DNA of 64,000 nt from Mesorhizobium sp. M1D.F.Ca.ET.043.01.1.1 (GTDB lineage: Bacteria; Pseudomonadota; Alphaproteobacteria; Rhizobiales; Rhizobiaceae), in contig NZ_CP034444.1 of the NCBI RefSeq assembly GCF_003952385.1, positions 372,001-436,000 of the forward strand, given 5' to 3'. The translations under genes and the position numbers were made by a program. Below are positions 25,969 through 34,736 of this stretch, piece by piece (within the stretch, counting starts at the first letter, position 1; each line of letters begins with the position of its first letter). The notes beneath the pieces are model-generated. The model made no database searches. It saw only the letters and a list, made by a program, of their open reading frames with translations, and had not been told where the DNA came from.

Positions 25969-27045
25969 ATGGAACCGCGCGACAAAGAACAGGAGAACCT
26001 TTCCCGACTCGAACGGGCCGCACAGCAGACTGCCGATCCGAAAACGATCCAGCAGCAGGCGAAAAAGCCCGAGGAATTCCGCTTCAGCTTTCGCAAGGAA
26101 GACCTCCGGTGGACGGCTGGTTTCGCGGCCGCCGCCTTGCTGCTCTTTGCCGTCCAACTTCTCATCAATTGGCGCCTGGAATGGCTCGACGCGCCTTTGC
26201 GCGTTCGCGTGCTGAACTATGTCTGGGGCGGCGTTCTCATTTTCGTCATGCTGACGGTGGCGAATATCATCGAAGTCTTTCTCATCGGCCGAATTCCCAA
26301 TCGTGTTTCGCGTTTCAACCTGAAACGAATTTTTCGATTGATCGTCGTGGTCGCCGTCGTCTTCGTGGCCATCTCGGTTCTATTCGTGAACTGGTACGCC
26401 GCCGTCGTTTCGCTCGGCCTGATTTCACTGACACTCGGCTTCGCGCTGCAGATGCCGATCTCCAGTTTCATCGCCTGGATCTATATTCTGGCCAGGGCGC
26501 CCTATCGCGTTGGCGACCGGATTCGCATCGGCGATGCCCATGGCGACGTCATCGATGTCAGCTATCTCGACACGACGTTATGGGAATTCGGCGGGGAACA
26601 TCTTTGGACCGACCATCCGAGCGGGCGCGTCATCAAGTTCCCGAACTCCACCGTGTTCGACACGCCGGTCTTCAACTATTCCTGGCCGCTGTTTCCCTAT
26701 GTCTGGAACGAAATCAAGTTCCAGCTTGCCTACGAGAGCGATCTGGAATTCGTGGCGAAAACCATGAGAGAGGTCGTGGACGAGCAGATCGGCGACATCA
26801 TGAGCCAGAAGGTGAAGGTCTATAAGGACATCCTGTCGAAGACGCCGGTGGACGAACTCCAGGTGAGGGAGCATCCGGTGGTGCATTTCCGCGTGAGTGA
26901 AAATACCTGGCTCGAAGCCATCGTGCGTTACCTCGTGCCGCCGAAGGAAGCGGGGCGCACCAAAACACGCTTGATCAAGGAAATGCTGGCGCGAATGAAT
27001 GCAAAACCCGATCGCGTGCTGTTTCCAAAGAGCAATCTGAGGTGA
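25969..27045 (+). CDS. MscS family mechanosensitive ion channel
   Basis: Inner-membrane channel protein of about 358 residues. A short charged N-terminus is followed by four hydrophobic helices (~48-70, 82-105, 122-142, 145-170); the last, LGLISLTLGFALQMPISSF, is the pore-lining TM3 pattern of MscS. The beta domain (APYRVGDRIRIGDAHGDVID; the F-P-N-S-T segment in KFPNSTVFDTPV) and a C-terminal alpha/beta domain follow. It would open under membrane tension to release solutes. The start is uncertain: ATG 25969 or in-frame ATG 25906, the latter lying at the very edge of the truncated methyltransferase copy, so the original upstream region may have been replaced. Confidence 0.85.
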   Translation: MEPRDKEQENLSRLERAAQQTADPKTIQQQAKKPEEFRFSFRKEDLRWTAGFAAAALLLFAVQLLINWRLEWLDAPLRVRVLNYVWGGVLIFVMLTVANIIEVFLIGRIPNRVSRFNLKRIFRLIVVVAVVFVAISVLFVNWYAAVVSLGLISLTLGFALQMPISSFIAWIYILARAPYRVGDRIRIGDAHGDVIDVSYLDTTLWEFGGEHLWTDHPSGRVIKFPNSTVFDTPVFNYSWPLFPYVWNEIKFQLAYESDLEFVAKTMREVVDEQIGDIMSQKVKVYKDILSKTPVDELQVREHPVVHFRVSENTWLEAIVRYLVPPKEAGRTKTRLIKEMLARMNAKPDRVLFPKSNLR

Positions 27046-27164
27046 ACTTCCCGTGAGGCAGCTTCTTCGCCACTTCATGTCCCATTGGTTCCACGTTCCC
27101 CATTTTCTCTCGTCGGCAAAGGAATTCAGAAGATGACGACCTACCTCGCACAGGCAGACGGACA

Positions 27165-28082
27165 ATGAAGGCAATCGTTGTGACGGACCAGGCCGCAGGA
27201 ACGGCCGGAATGAAGCTGGTGGAGCGGCCCGAGCCGCAGGCAGCGATAAACGACGTCGTCGTAAGGGTTCATGCGTCGGGATTCGTCCCGACGGAGCTGG
27301 CGTGGCCCTCGACCTGGACCGATCGTCTCGAACGTGACCGAACGCCCTCGATCCCCGGACACGAACTGGCCGGAGTGGTCACCGCCCTCGGCTACGGCAC
27401 AGCGGGACTGTCGCTGGGACAACGGGTGTTCGGCATCGCCGACTGGTATCGGAACGGCACCCTGGCGGAGTATATCGCTATCGAGGCACGCAGCCTCGCC
27501 CCGCTGCCGGGCGACGTCGACGTCACGGTGGGCGCGAGTCTGCCGATCTCGGGACTGACCGCATGGCAAGGGCTGTTCCAGCATGGCCGTCTTCAGGCGG
27601 GGCAAAGCATCCTCGTGCACGGCGCGGCCGGCGCAGTCGGGTCAATGGTGACGCAGCTTGCACGACAGGCAGGCGCCTACGTCATCGGCACCGGCCGCAC
27701 CGCCGACCGTCAGACGGCGCTCGATTTTGGCGCGCAGGAGTTCGTCGACCTCGAGAACGACGCTCTGGAAGACATCGGCGAAGTCGATCTGGTGTTCGAT
27801 GTCATCGGCGGTGACATCGGGAAGCGGTCCGCGGGCCTGATTCGAGCCGGAGGAACACTGGTGTCCGTCGTCGGCCCGCCGGAGGCGCGGCCCGCCGACG
27901 GGCTGGCGGTCGACTTCGTTGTCGAGTCCGACCGCGCCCAACTGTGGGAGATCGTCCAGCGGGTACGCGACGGACGACTGCGGACGAATATCGGCAACAT
28001 CGCGACCCTCGACGATGCCGTCGCCGCCTTCAACTCGACCGAGCGGCGCAAGGGGAAGACGGTCATCCGCGTTCGTTCCTGA
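27165..28082 (+). CDS. NAD(P)H:quinone oxidoreductase-like MDR protein (zinc-free)
   Basis: A 305-residue cytosolic oxidoreductase of the medium-chain dehydrogenase/reductase superfamily. The GroES-like N-terminal domain (PSIPGHELAGVV) is followed by the Rossmann fold with the nucleotide motif HGAAGAVGSMVTQLARQAGA near residues 147-165 and GTGRTADR, which suggests NADPH use. The structural-zinc cysteines of alcohol dehydrogenases are absent, as in quinone oxidoreductases. The substrate is unknown. It begins 120 bases after the MscS stop. Its stop codon marks one end of the sequence duplicated at 25522-25908. Confidence 0.88.
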   Translation: MKAIVVTDQAAGTAGMKLVERPEPQAAINDVVVRVHASGFVPTELAWPSTWTDRLERDRTPSIPGHELAGVVTALGYGTAGLSLGQRVFGIADWYRNGTLAEYIAIEARSLAPLPGDVDVTVGASLPISGLTAWQGLFQHGRLQAGQSILVHGAAGAVGSMVTQLARQAGAYVIGTGRTADRQTALDFGAQEFVDLENDALEDIGEVDLVFDVIGGDIGKRSAGLIRAGGTLVSVVGPPEARPADGLAVDFVVESDRAQLWEIVQRVRDGRLRTNIGNIATLDDAVAAFNSTERRKGKTVIRVRS

Positions 28083-28129
28083 GGGGGTCCCCTTCCCGGC
28101 TCTTCCTGCGGGCGCGGATGGAAACTGGC

Positions 28130-28777
28130 CTATCGCTTCCTAAAGAACCCCGACAAAATATTCGGCCCCGCCTCACCTGGCCGCAGCCTGATGCCGTCCT
28201 CGAATGAGTTCAGCGTCACGCATTCGAAGCCGTTATGCGCGAGCAGCGCCACCAGCGAGTCGCGGTCGAAGTGGTGCAGGTGCTCGTTGGGGAGGCGCAT
28301 GCGCCAGCTTCGGAACCAGGCGTCGCCGTCGGCGCCGAGCTCACGCCAGCGGCAATAGGGGACGGCGACGGCAAGGTGCCGGGTCTTAAGGCGGGCGAGG
28401 AAACCCAGATCCGGGATGTGCTCGAGCACGTCGAATATGGCGACGAGATCCCACGAACTGGCCAGCGCCTCATCCCAATCGACGAAGCGGACACCCTTGG
28501 GCAGCGGAAACTCGGCGATGTCATAGCCGGCGCAATCGGCGACCCCGGTTATCTTCGCGGCTTCGATGAATGTGCCGGTGCCGTATCCGATTTCCAGCAC
28601 CGAGCGTGGAATCTCGCCGGTCATTCCCAGCACCCAGCCAAGCCGCTGATAGCCGAGCTTGATGGTCCGGTCGCTCAGGTCCTCGTAGTAGGAGATGTAT
28701 TGCTTGTCGTACGTGATCGGCGTGAAGTCGATCTGGTGGATTACGCCAAACCGGTCCACCTCGTAATTGTCCAACAT
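28130..28777 (-). CDS. SAM-dependent methyltransferase, class I
   Basis: A 215-residue protein. The SAM-binding motif I is SVLEIGYGTGTFIEAAK near residues 62-78, motif II follows as CAGYDIAEFPLP, and WDLVAIFDVLEHIPD gives the post-I/motif IV block common in UbiG-like and surface-polymer methyltransferases. The C-terminal half has HLHHFDRDSLVALLAHNGFE. ATG 28777 is chosen because GGAGGG lies about 11 bases upstream; the frame is open to 28963 but that part runs through spacer. The substrate is unknown. A truncated, 90% identical duplicate of its 3' half lies at 25522-25908. Confidence 0.85.
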   Translation of the reverse strand: MLDNYEVDRFGVIHQIDFTPITYDKQYISYYEDLSDRTIKLGYQRLGWVLGMTGEIPRSVLEIGYGTGTFIEAAKITGVADCAGYDIAEFPLPKGVRFVDWDEALASSWDLVAIFDVLEHIPDLGFLARLKTRHLAVAVPYCRWRELGADGDAWFRSWRMRLPNEHLHHFDRDSLVALLAHNGFECVTLNSFEDGIRLRPGEAGPNILSGFFRKR

Positions 28778-28854
28778 CGCCCTGCCGCCCTCCGGAGCCC
28801 GGATTCTTATACGGCGGAGCTGAACGCGGCGTAACCGGCGGGGCCAGCCCGCCG

Positions 28855-29238
28855 ATGGCACCGTGTAAGTCGCGACATACGAGCAACGAGCGCCCCGCCA
28901 TTCCACCCCGCCCCGCTTTCTGCTTGAATACTCCACCACCCAGCCAGGAGCATCCCATCCCAAACGATCCCTTCGCCCCGTTGCGCCAACGTTTCCTCGC
29001 CCGCTGCGCCGATCAGCTTGGCGAACTGAAGGCCGTGCGTGAGGCCCTGCCCGGGTCCGACGACACTCTGGTCCGCCTCGCCCATTCGCTCGCCGGCGCG
29101 GCGGGGACGTTCGGCTTTGCGGAGATCAGCGTTCGGGCGTCCGAACTGGAGACGCTGCTCATCGAGCAGGCGGATGGCGGGAGCGTTCGCGCGGCGCTCG
29201 ATGCGCTCATTGCGGAGATCGAGCGGACGCTCGCGTGA
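28855..29238 (+). CDS. Hpt (histidine phosphotransfer) domain protein
   Basis: Small helical protein whose core matches Hpt domains: L-V-R-L-A-H-S-L-A-G-A-A-G-T-F-G-F, with the phosphorylatable histidine in AHSLAGAAG, followed by two helices. It would relay phosphate between the receiver domains of a hybrid kinase and a separate response regulator, such as those at 33.6-37.2 kb. The start is puzzling. The best ribosome site is AGGAG at 28946-28950, 6 bases ahead of an ATC at 28957 that begins IPNDPFAPLRQRF. Canonical in-frame starts are TTG 28924 and ATG 28855, neither with a good site. The outer limit is given here. Confidence 0.75.
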   Translation: MAPCKSRHTSNERPAIPPRPAFCLNTPPPSQEHPIPNDPFAPLRQRFLARCADQLGELKAVREALPGSDDTLVRLAHSLAGAAGTFGFAEISVRASELETLLIEQADGGSVRAALDALIAEIERTLA

Positions 29239-29384
29239 GCGGGCCCTGGCGTGAAGTAGGGCAATCGCATATGGCGGCGCCAGCCCCCGGCCGCTCCGCG
29301 GCCACCTCTCCCCCATTTCATGGGGGCGAGGAAACGCCAATCGCCAAGGTCGCGACCCTGGAAAGCTTTGGGTTCCGGCCGGAC

Positions 29385-30812
29385 CTACTTCTTGGCGGCG
29401 CCGAGGCCGGTCCTGGGCATCTCGCCCCAGCCCTGATTGCCGCGCAGGAATTGCCACCAGCCCTTTACGCGCCAGAAATTGTTGAGCTGGCGGTAGCCGA
29501 AATTCTCGAGCACGGCGACCGCCGTCAGCACGGCAAGGTCCCTGGCGCGGGGAAAACGCTGCAGCTCGGCCTCTTCGAGGATGAGCGAGCAGACGCTGAC
29601 GCAGACGCCGTAGGTGAAGATGAGCGAGGTGAAGGCCAGAAGATATTCGGCCGAAAGGATGCCGAGCAGCCAGAAGAGCGGGATCAGGATGTAGCCCAGC
29701 ACCTCCGCCACCGGCCCCAGCACGTCGACGATGAAGATGTGGCCGAAGCCGAGAAAGCCGATGCGGCCGTAGCGCGGGTTGAAGAGCATGGCGCGGTAGC
29801 GGAAGAAGCATTCGAGCGCGCCGCGCTGCCAGCGCGAGCGCTGCCTTGCCAGCACGCTCAGCGTTTCCGGCGCCTCGGTCCAGCACACCGGCTCGGGGAT
29901 GAACTGGATGCTGTATTTGCGCTTCCTGTCGCGCATGTGCCGGTGCAGCTTGATGACGAGGTCGAGGTCCTCGCCCATCGAACCCTTGGTGAAGCCGCCC
30001 GCCGCCACCACTTCGGCGCGGCGGAACATGCCGAAGGCGCCGGAGACCAGCATCAGCGTGTTGATGCGGCTCCAGGCGAGCCTGGCCATCAGGAAGGCGC
30101 GCAGATATTCGACCACCTGCAGCAGCGGCAGCAGGCGGCGCGGCAGACGGACCTCGCGCACCCTGCCCGCCTCGATCTTGGAGCCGTTGGCGATGCGGAT
30201 CGTGCCGCCGACGGCGATGGTGCGCTCGGGGTCGTCGATGAAGGGCTGGGCGGCGCGCATCAGCGCGTCGGGCTCGAGGATGGAGTCGCCGTCGATGACG
30301 CAGAACAGCGGCGCGCGGCAGACATTGATGCCGGCGTTCTGGGCGTCGGCCTTGCCGCCATTCTCCTTGTCGACGACGAACAGCCGCTCGGTCATCGGCG
30401 AGGAATAGAGGCCGCGGATCGGCATGTGCGCGAGCGCCTCCTCATAGGGTCGATGGAACTTCACCAGCCTGAAGGCATCGATCAGGCGCTGAAGCGTGTC
30501 GTCCTTCGAGCCGTCATTGATGACGACAACCTCGAAATTCGGGTATTCGAGCGCCAGCATCGAATGGACGCTCTCGACCACGTTCAAGGCCTCGTTGTAG
30601 GCGGGCACCAGCAGCGCGATCGGCGGCGCCACCTCGCCGTAGCGGTGCCACAGCAGCGCCGAGCGCGCGACGGGCGGGCGCCTGGAAAGCGCGTAGCCGG
30701 CGACGACGAGCTGCAGCAGGTAGATCGTCGTCTGCGCCAACCCCGCCCCGATGATGAACCAGGACAGGATGGTGGCGGCAAGAACGATCTCGTGGCTCCA
30801 GTCGACGATCAT
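29385..30812 (-). CDS. Processive family 2 glycosyltransferase (PgaC/cellulose-synthase-like)
   Basis: Inner-membrane polysaccharide synthase of 475 residues. After one or two N-terminal helices, the GT-A domain shows IALLVPAYNEALNVVES, VVINDGSKDD, CVIDGDSILE (DxD), SMGEDLDLVIKL (GED) and QRSRWQRG (Q-R-x-R-W), the five blocks of processive GT2 synthases. C-terminal helices (~370-440) form the translocation channel. The product is probably a beta-linked exopolysaccharide, exact sugar unknown. It is the last gene of the 33992-29385 cluster and overlaps the HEAT-repeat gene by four bases. That cluster also encodes an outer-membrane TPR/barrel protein, as PgaA-PgaC systems do. Confidence 0.88.
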   Translation of the reverse strand: MIVDWSHEIVLAATILSWFIIGAGLAQTTIYLLQLVVAGYALSRRPPVARSALLWHRYGEVAPPIALLVPAYNEALNVVESVHSMLALEYPNFEVVVINDGSKDDTLQRLIDAFRLVKFHRPYEEALAHMPIRGLYSSPMTERLFVVDKENGGKADAQNAGINVCRAPLFCVIDGDSILEPDALMRAAQPFIDDPERTIAVGGTIRIANGSKIEAGRVREVRLPRRLLPLLQVVEYLRAFLMARLAWSRINTLMLVSGAFGMFRRAEVVAAGGFTKGSMGEDLDLVIKLHRHMRDRKRKYSIQFIPEPVCWTEAPETLSVLARQRSRWQRGALECFFRYRAMLFNPRYGRIGFLGFGHIFIVDVLGPVAEVLGYILIPLFWLLGILSAEYLLAFTSLIFTYGVCVSVCSLILEEAELQRFPRARDLAVLTAVAVLENFGYRQLNNFWRVKGWWQFLRGNQGWGEMPRTGLGAAKK

Positions 30813-31846
30813 GCGGCCGGCCCCTCGGCAAGAATGAGCGATGCGGTGCGCTGGCTGCGCGAGACCTCACTGTCGGCGATCTGGCGCAGCAGCCGCTCGC
30901 CCGGCTGGCCGAAGGAGCGCAGCGCGTTGGCGGCTGCATAGCGCACGGTCCACACTTCGTCGTCCATCAGCCCGGACAGCGGCGCGGCAAGCTCGGCGAG
31001 ACCGAGGCGCCCCGCGGCATCGGCAGCGGCTGCGCGCACGTCCCAGTCGCTGTTCGCCATTGCGCTCGCCAGGATCGCCGTCGCCCCGGCATGTCCGGTC
31101 AGGCCGAGCGCGCGCAGCGCCGCGGCGGCGACCTCGGGCGAGGCATCGCCGGCCAGGCGGGCGAAAAGATCGGCGAAGCGGAAGCTGCCGGCGCGGGCGA
31201 GCGCGTCGATCGCGGCCGCGCGGATGAAGGGCACGGCGTCGGTGCGGGCGGCGTGGTCGGCGAGCTCGTCGAGGCGCGCCGCCGGAAAGCGCCTGAACAG
31301 CTCGATGAGGCGCCGCGAGCGCTGCCCCTCGTCGCCGATCTTGCGCAGCGCGATGCCGAGCGGCGGCAGGCTGCCCAGATCGCAAAGCGCGATTGCCGCG
31401 GCGATCCTGACCTCGCGCGAACGGTCGCGTTCGAGCGCCGAGAGCAGGCCGGCCACAGCCCCTTCCGAACGCAGCGCCGCAAGCATTTCGGCCGCATGGA
31501 TGCGCTCGGCGCCGTTGCCTTTTTCCAGCTGCCTGCCGACGAGCGCCGGCAGGCCGCATTCGTTGAAGGCGGCAAGGACGTCGTCATATTCCTCGCCGCG
31601 CAACAGCGAAATGAATTCGAAGCCGGCATTGATCGCGACGCCCGCCGGCACCGCAAGGATCGCCGCCTTCAGGGCCTCGCGGTCGCGATTTTCGGTGAAG
31701 GCGATCAGCGCCGTCAGAAGCTGGCGCCGCTGGTCGGCCGCCACCCTGGCGCGGCGCTCCTGCAGCACTCGGCGCGCCGTCAGGAACAGCATGATCGCCA
31801 GGGAAAGGGCGCTGAGCAGTATGGAGAGATCCCAGATCAGCCACAT
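30809..31846 (-). CDS. Membrane-anchored HEAT-repeat protein
   Basis: A 345-residue protein with one N-terminal membrane helix (LSILLSALSLAIMLFLTA, residues ~7-24) and, from ~70 to the end, tandem alpha-helical HEAT/PBS-lyase-type repeats of about 30 residues (for example AAIALCDLGSLPPLG, RAAAIDALARAGSF, AAAALRALGLTGHAG, AAAADAAGRLGLAE, RYAAANALRSFGQ). HEAT arrays are protein-binding scaffolds. Placed between the barrel exporter and the synthase, and overlapping the latter by four bases, it probably links or regulates the polysaccharide machinery. Its side of the membrane depends on the helix orientation. It is not part of classical PgaABCD or BcsABZC systems. Confidence 0.75.
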   Translation of the reverse strand: MWLIWDLSILLSALSLAIMLFLTARRVLQERRARVAADQRRQLLTALIAFTENRDREALKAAILAVPAGVAINAGFEFISLLRGEEYDDVLAAFNECGLPALVGRQLEKGNGAERIHAAEMLAALRSEGAVAGLLSALERDRSREVRIAAAIALCDLGSLPPLGIALRKIGDEGQRSRRLIELFRRFPAARLDELADHAARTDAVPFIRAAAIDALARAGSFRFADLFARLAGDASPEVAAAALRALGLTGHAGATAILASAMANSDWDVRAAAADAAGRLGLAELAAPLSGLMDDEVWTVRYAAANALRSFGQPGERLLRQIADSEVSRSQRTASLILAEGPAA

Positions 31847-31848
31847 GG

Positions 31849-33597
31849 TCAGAACCGCGCGGTCAGCCCGAACCCGAATATGCTTCGGTCGAATGTCGGG
31901 CGTTGTTCATGCGCGACGCTGGCGCGCAGCGTCAGCGGATCGCTGACGTCGAAGGAAATGCCGCCGAAGACGGTGCGGGTCGGCACCAGCGTGCCGTCGG
32001 AGATTTCGGGGGCGTCGGCATAACCGCCGAACAGGTTGACGCGCTGTGTCACCGCAAGGTCGGCGCGCAGCACATAGCCGTCGGCGCGCGTGCCGATATC
32101 GTCCTCGGCATGCACCCAGCGGGCGGCAAGCCCCAGGCGGCCGTCCAGCACATAGGCCTGCAGCCAAGGCTGGATACTGGTGACGTTGGTGTCGGCGAAA
32201 TTGTCGTAGCGGGCGTCGATGTTGAGCGACAGCGGGCCGAACACCTTTGCCGGCGCCACGACCTGCCACGAGGCGCCGGCGCCGATCGAATAGCGCGCCA
32301 GGAAATCGGCGTCCGGCGTCGCCGCGCCCAGCGCATAGGCCGAGAACGCCGGCGAGAAGGCCTGGTCGATGCGGCCCTCGATCTGGACGTCTGTGTGGCC
32401 GAAGCGGGTGGCCACGCGGGTGCGGCCGGAAATCGTCGTGCGCGGAGTGAGCCGATAGGCAAGGCCGGCCGAACTGTCGGTCCAGTCGCCGAGACCGTTG
32501 GTGAGATCGCTCACCTCGCTGCCGAGGTCGAGCCGCCATTTATGCGGCGGCGGCACGGCCAGCCTTTGCTCGATATCGGCGGAGCCGGGCTCGATGGCGA
32601 GCGCCCGACGATAGGCCTGCCGCGCGGCCTCGTCGTCGCCCTCGGCGCGGCGCACATCGCCGAGCCCGACCAGCGCCTCGGCATTGCGCGGATCGAGCGC
32701 AAGCGCGCGCTGGAACGACTGCCCGGCCCGCGCGTAGTCGGCCTCGAGCAGGGCTATCCTGCCGTCGAGGACGAGCGCCTCGACATTGTCCGGCGCCGTC
32801 GCCAGCACGCCGTCGACAGCCGCGCGGGCGCGCGGCGCGTCGCCCTGCCAGATCGCCAGGCGGACCTTGCCCAGCCGGGCATCGAGAAGGCCGGGCCTGA
32901 TGGCCAGCGCCCGGTCGAAGAATTGCCCCGCCTCGTCGAAGCGCTGGCTGGAGCCGGCGACAAGGCCAAGCGCGACCAGGATGTCGGTGTTCCTCGGCGC
33001 CAGCTTCAGCGCCCGGCGATAGGCCTGCTCCGCCTCCGGCAGGTTCCCAGCCGCCCGCAGGCGCCTGCCCTCCTCCAACTGCATGGCGACGGGATCGGGT
33101 CGCCGGCGGAGCGACTGCTTCGCCGGCGCCGCGGCAGCCGGAACCGGCTTCGCTTGGCCGGCCTGCCTGGCCTTGCGGATGTTTTCGACAAGTGCCGCGG
33201 CATCGGCGTTGCCGGGATCGGCCTGCGCAACCTTCTCGGCGAGCGGCAGCGCGGCGTCCAGATTGCCGGAGCGGAACTCGACCTCGGCCATGCCGAAGCT
33301 GGCGTCGCGATAGGCCGGCGCAAGGGAAAGCGCCCTGGAAAAAGCGTCGTGCGCGGCCGTCAGATCGCTGCGTCCGAGCTCCGCGAAGCCGAGCTGCACC
33401 AGGGCGTCGGCATTGTCGGGCTTGAGCGCCAGCGCGCGCCGGAAAAGATCGGCGGCCTCGTCGAAATGCTGCGCCTGCCTGGCCTTGACGCCGGACGCGT
33501 AGAGCTCGTCGACGGTCTGCGCCATCGCCGCGGCCGGAGCAGCGGCGATCGCCAGGATCAGACTCGCGGCAAGGGCTGCGCGCCGGCCGCGCCGCAT
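31849..33597 (-). CDS. TPR protein with C-terminal YaiO-like outer-membrane beta-barrel
   Basis: Exported protein of 582 residues. A signal peptide (LAASLILAIAAAPAAAMAQ) is followed by about eight tetratricopeptide repeats (~28-340; for example AADLFRRALALKPDNADALV, AEQAYRRALKLAPRNTDILV). After ~350 the sequence turns into alternating strands ending in FGFGLTARF, with terminal Phe, as expected for an outer-membrane barrel; W-R-L-D-L-G-S-E-V-S-D-L begins it, as in the YaiO family. By analogy with PgaA and BcsC, the TPRs would guide a polymer through the periplasm and the barrel would export it. It overlaps the upstream response regulator stop by one base. Confidence 0.82.
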   Translation of the reverse strand: MRRGRRAALAASLILAIAAAPAAAMAQTVDELYASGVKARQAQHFDEAADLFRRALALKPDNADALVQLGFAELGRSDLTAAHDAFSRALSLAPAYRDASFGMAEVEFRSGNLDAALPLAEKVAQADPGNADAAALVENIRKARQAGQAKPVPAAAAPAKQSLRRRPDPVAMQLEEGRRLRAAGNLPEAEQAYRRALKLAPRNTDILVALGLVAGSSQRFDEAGQFFDRALAIRPGLLDARLGKVRLAIWQGDAPRARAAVDGVLATAPDNVEALVLDGRIALLEADYARAGQSFQRALALDPRNAEALVGLGDVRRAEGDDEAARQAYRRALAIEPGSADIEQRLAVPPPHKWRLDLGSEVSDLTNGLGDWTDSSAGLAYRLTPRTTISGRTRVATRFGHTDVQIEGRIDQAFSPAFSAYALGAATPDADFLARYSIGAGASWQVVAPAKVFGPLSLNIDARYDNFADTNVTSIQPWLQAYVLDGRLGLAARWVHAEDDIGTRADGYVLRADLAVTQRVNLFGGYADAPEISDGTLVPTRTVFGGISFDVSDPLTLRASVAHEQRPTFDRSIFGFGLTARF

Positions 33598-33992
33598 CAG
33601 CGCTTCCCGCTCCTGCTGCGCGCGATCAGGCGCGCAAGCCGGGCCAGAAGCTCCTCGGGGATGAACGGCTTCACCAGATAGTCGTCGGCCCCCTTCTCGA
33701 GGGCCGAGACGATATCCTTCTCGGCCTTGCGGGCGGTCAGCATGACCACCGGCGTCTCGGACAGGGCCGGGTCGCCCTTGATGCGCGCCAGCACCTCGAC
33801 ACCGTCGGCCTTAGGCATCATCGCGTCGAGCACGATGATATCGGGGCCATCCTGCTCCGCCTTCGCCAGCGCCTCGGCGCCGTCCACCGCCTTGATGACC
33901 TCGTAGCCCTTCGCCCTCAGCCTGAATTCCATCAGCTCGAGCAACAAGGGGTCGTCATCGCAGATCAGAACTCTTGCCTTCGCTCCAATCAC
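33597..33992 (-). CDS. Single-domain response regulator
   Basis: A 131-residue stand-alone receiver. The acidic pair CDDDP, the phospho-acceptor Asp in IIVLDAMMPKADG, Thr in VVMLTARKAEKD and Lys in DDYLVKPF are all present, so phosphorylation should be possible. No output domain follows; it would act by protein contact. GTG 33992 is chosen because GGAGTAGG lies close upstream; the open frame to 34196 crosses spacer. It is the first gene of the cluster leading into the TPR-barrel, HEAT and synthase genes and may modulate their activity directly. Confidence 0.88.
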   Translation of the reverse strand: MIGAKARVLICDDDPLLLELMEFRLRAKGYEVIKAVDGAEALAKAEQDGPDIIVLDAMMPKADGVEVLARIKGDPALSETPVVMLTARKAEKDIVSALEKGADDYLVKPFIPEELLARLARLIARSRSGKR

Positions 33993-34221
33993 CAGTCCTA
34001 CTCCGGTTCCATCGCCCCCCGGAGTGATCAACCCATGAACCGACATCCGCCAATGCGGTCCATGCAAACAAAGCCCGCGCGAACCACCCCGCGCCGGCCG
34101 ATGCCGCGCAATCATAGACAAAGCCGATTCGCGACAGCCGCATTTCGATGCAATCAGTAGATGAATATTGGGGCCTGGTACAGGAGGCTTAAACACCAGG
34201 CGGAGTTGCCGACAACCTCCT

Positions 34222-34325
34222 AGAGCGGTTCACCGTTTCGTGGAAACGGCGAACCGCCCTATCTCTCTGTTTTACGCAATTCCGGACGGAAAACCGGTGT
34301 GCACTTTTCCTGGAATTGCTTTAGA
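34222..34325. repeat. Rhizobial-type interspersed palindromic repeat
   Basis: About 104 bases with two hairpins. The first pairs GCGGTTC-A-CCGTTTC with GAAACGG-C-GAACCGC around GTG; the second is framed by CAATTCC...GGAATTG. This is a sequence type seen repeatedly in Mesorhizobium-like genomes (from memory). It separates the second response regulator (ends 34345) from the first (starts 33992) and may end transcription from the kinase side. Nothing else is seen in 33993-34344. Confidence 0.7.
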
Positions 34326-34344
34326 CGGCACCTCCCCGAGGCCG

Positions 34345-34731
34345 TCAGGGCCGGCCGTCGCGCGGCCGGAGCAGTTTCCTGACCTCGCCGGCGAGCGCCA
34401 TCGGATCGAAAGGTTTGGCGATCACGCCCACCGCTCCCATGGCGAGATAGCGCTCCACCTCATGCGTCTGGGTCCGCGCCGTGATGAACACCACGGGAAT
34501 CGAGGCCGTCAGCGGCGATTCGCCCAGGCGCCTCAGTGTTTCCGGCCCGTCCATGTCCGGCATCATCACATCGAGCAGGATAAGGTCCGGCCGCCAATCG
34601 GCGGCATCGGTCAGCGCCTCGATGCCCGAGGCGCTGGACCGCACCTCGAATTGCGGATCGAGCTCCAGCGACATCTGGGCGATCTCGCGGATGTCGTCCT
34701 CGTCATCCACATAGAGGATCCGTGCCGGCAT
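34345..34731 (-). CDS. Single-domain response regulator
   Basis: A 128-residue receiver. It has VDDEDD, phospho-acceptor Asp in LILLDVMMPDMDG, Thr in VVFITART and Lys in GVIAKPFDPM, all intact. It has no output domain. ATG 34731 is taken; an in-frame GTG at 34740 overlaps the stop of the preceding hybrid kinase gene, so the two genes are translationally close and surely co-transcribed. A phosphorelay route is likely: kinase to its receivers, then to an Hpt protein (28855-29238) and one of these regulators. Confidence 0.88.
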   Translation of the reverse strand: MPARILYVDDEDDIREIAQMSLELDPQFEVRSSASGIEALTDAADWRPDLILLDVMMPDMDGPETLRRLGESPLTASIPVVFITARTQTHEVERYLAMGAVGVIAKPFDPMALAGEVRKLLRPRDGRP

Positions 34732-34736
34732 CGACG

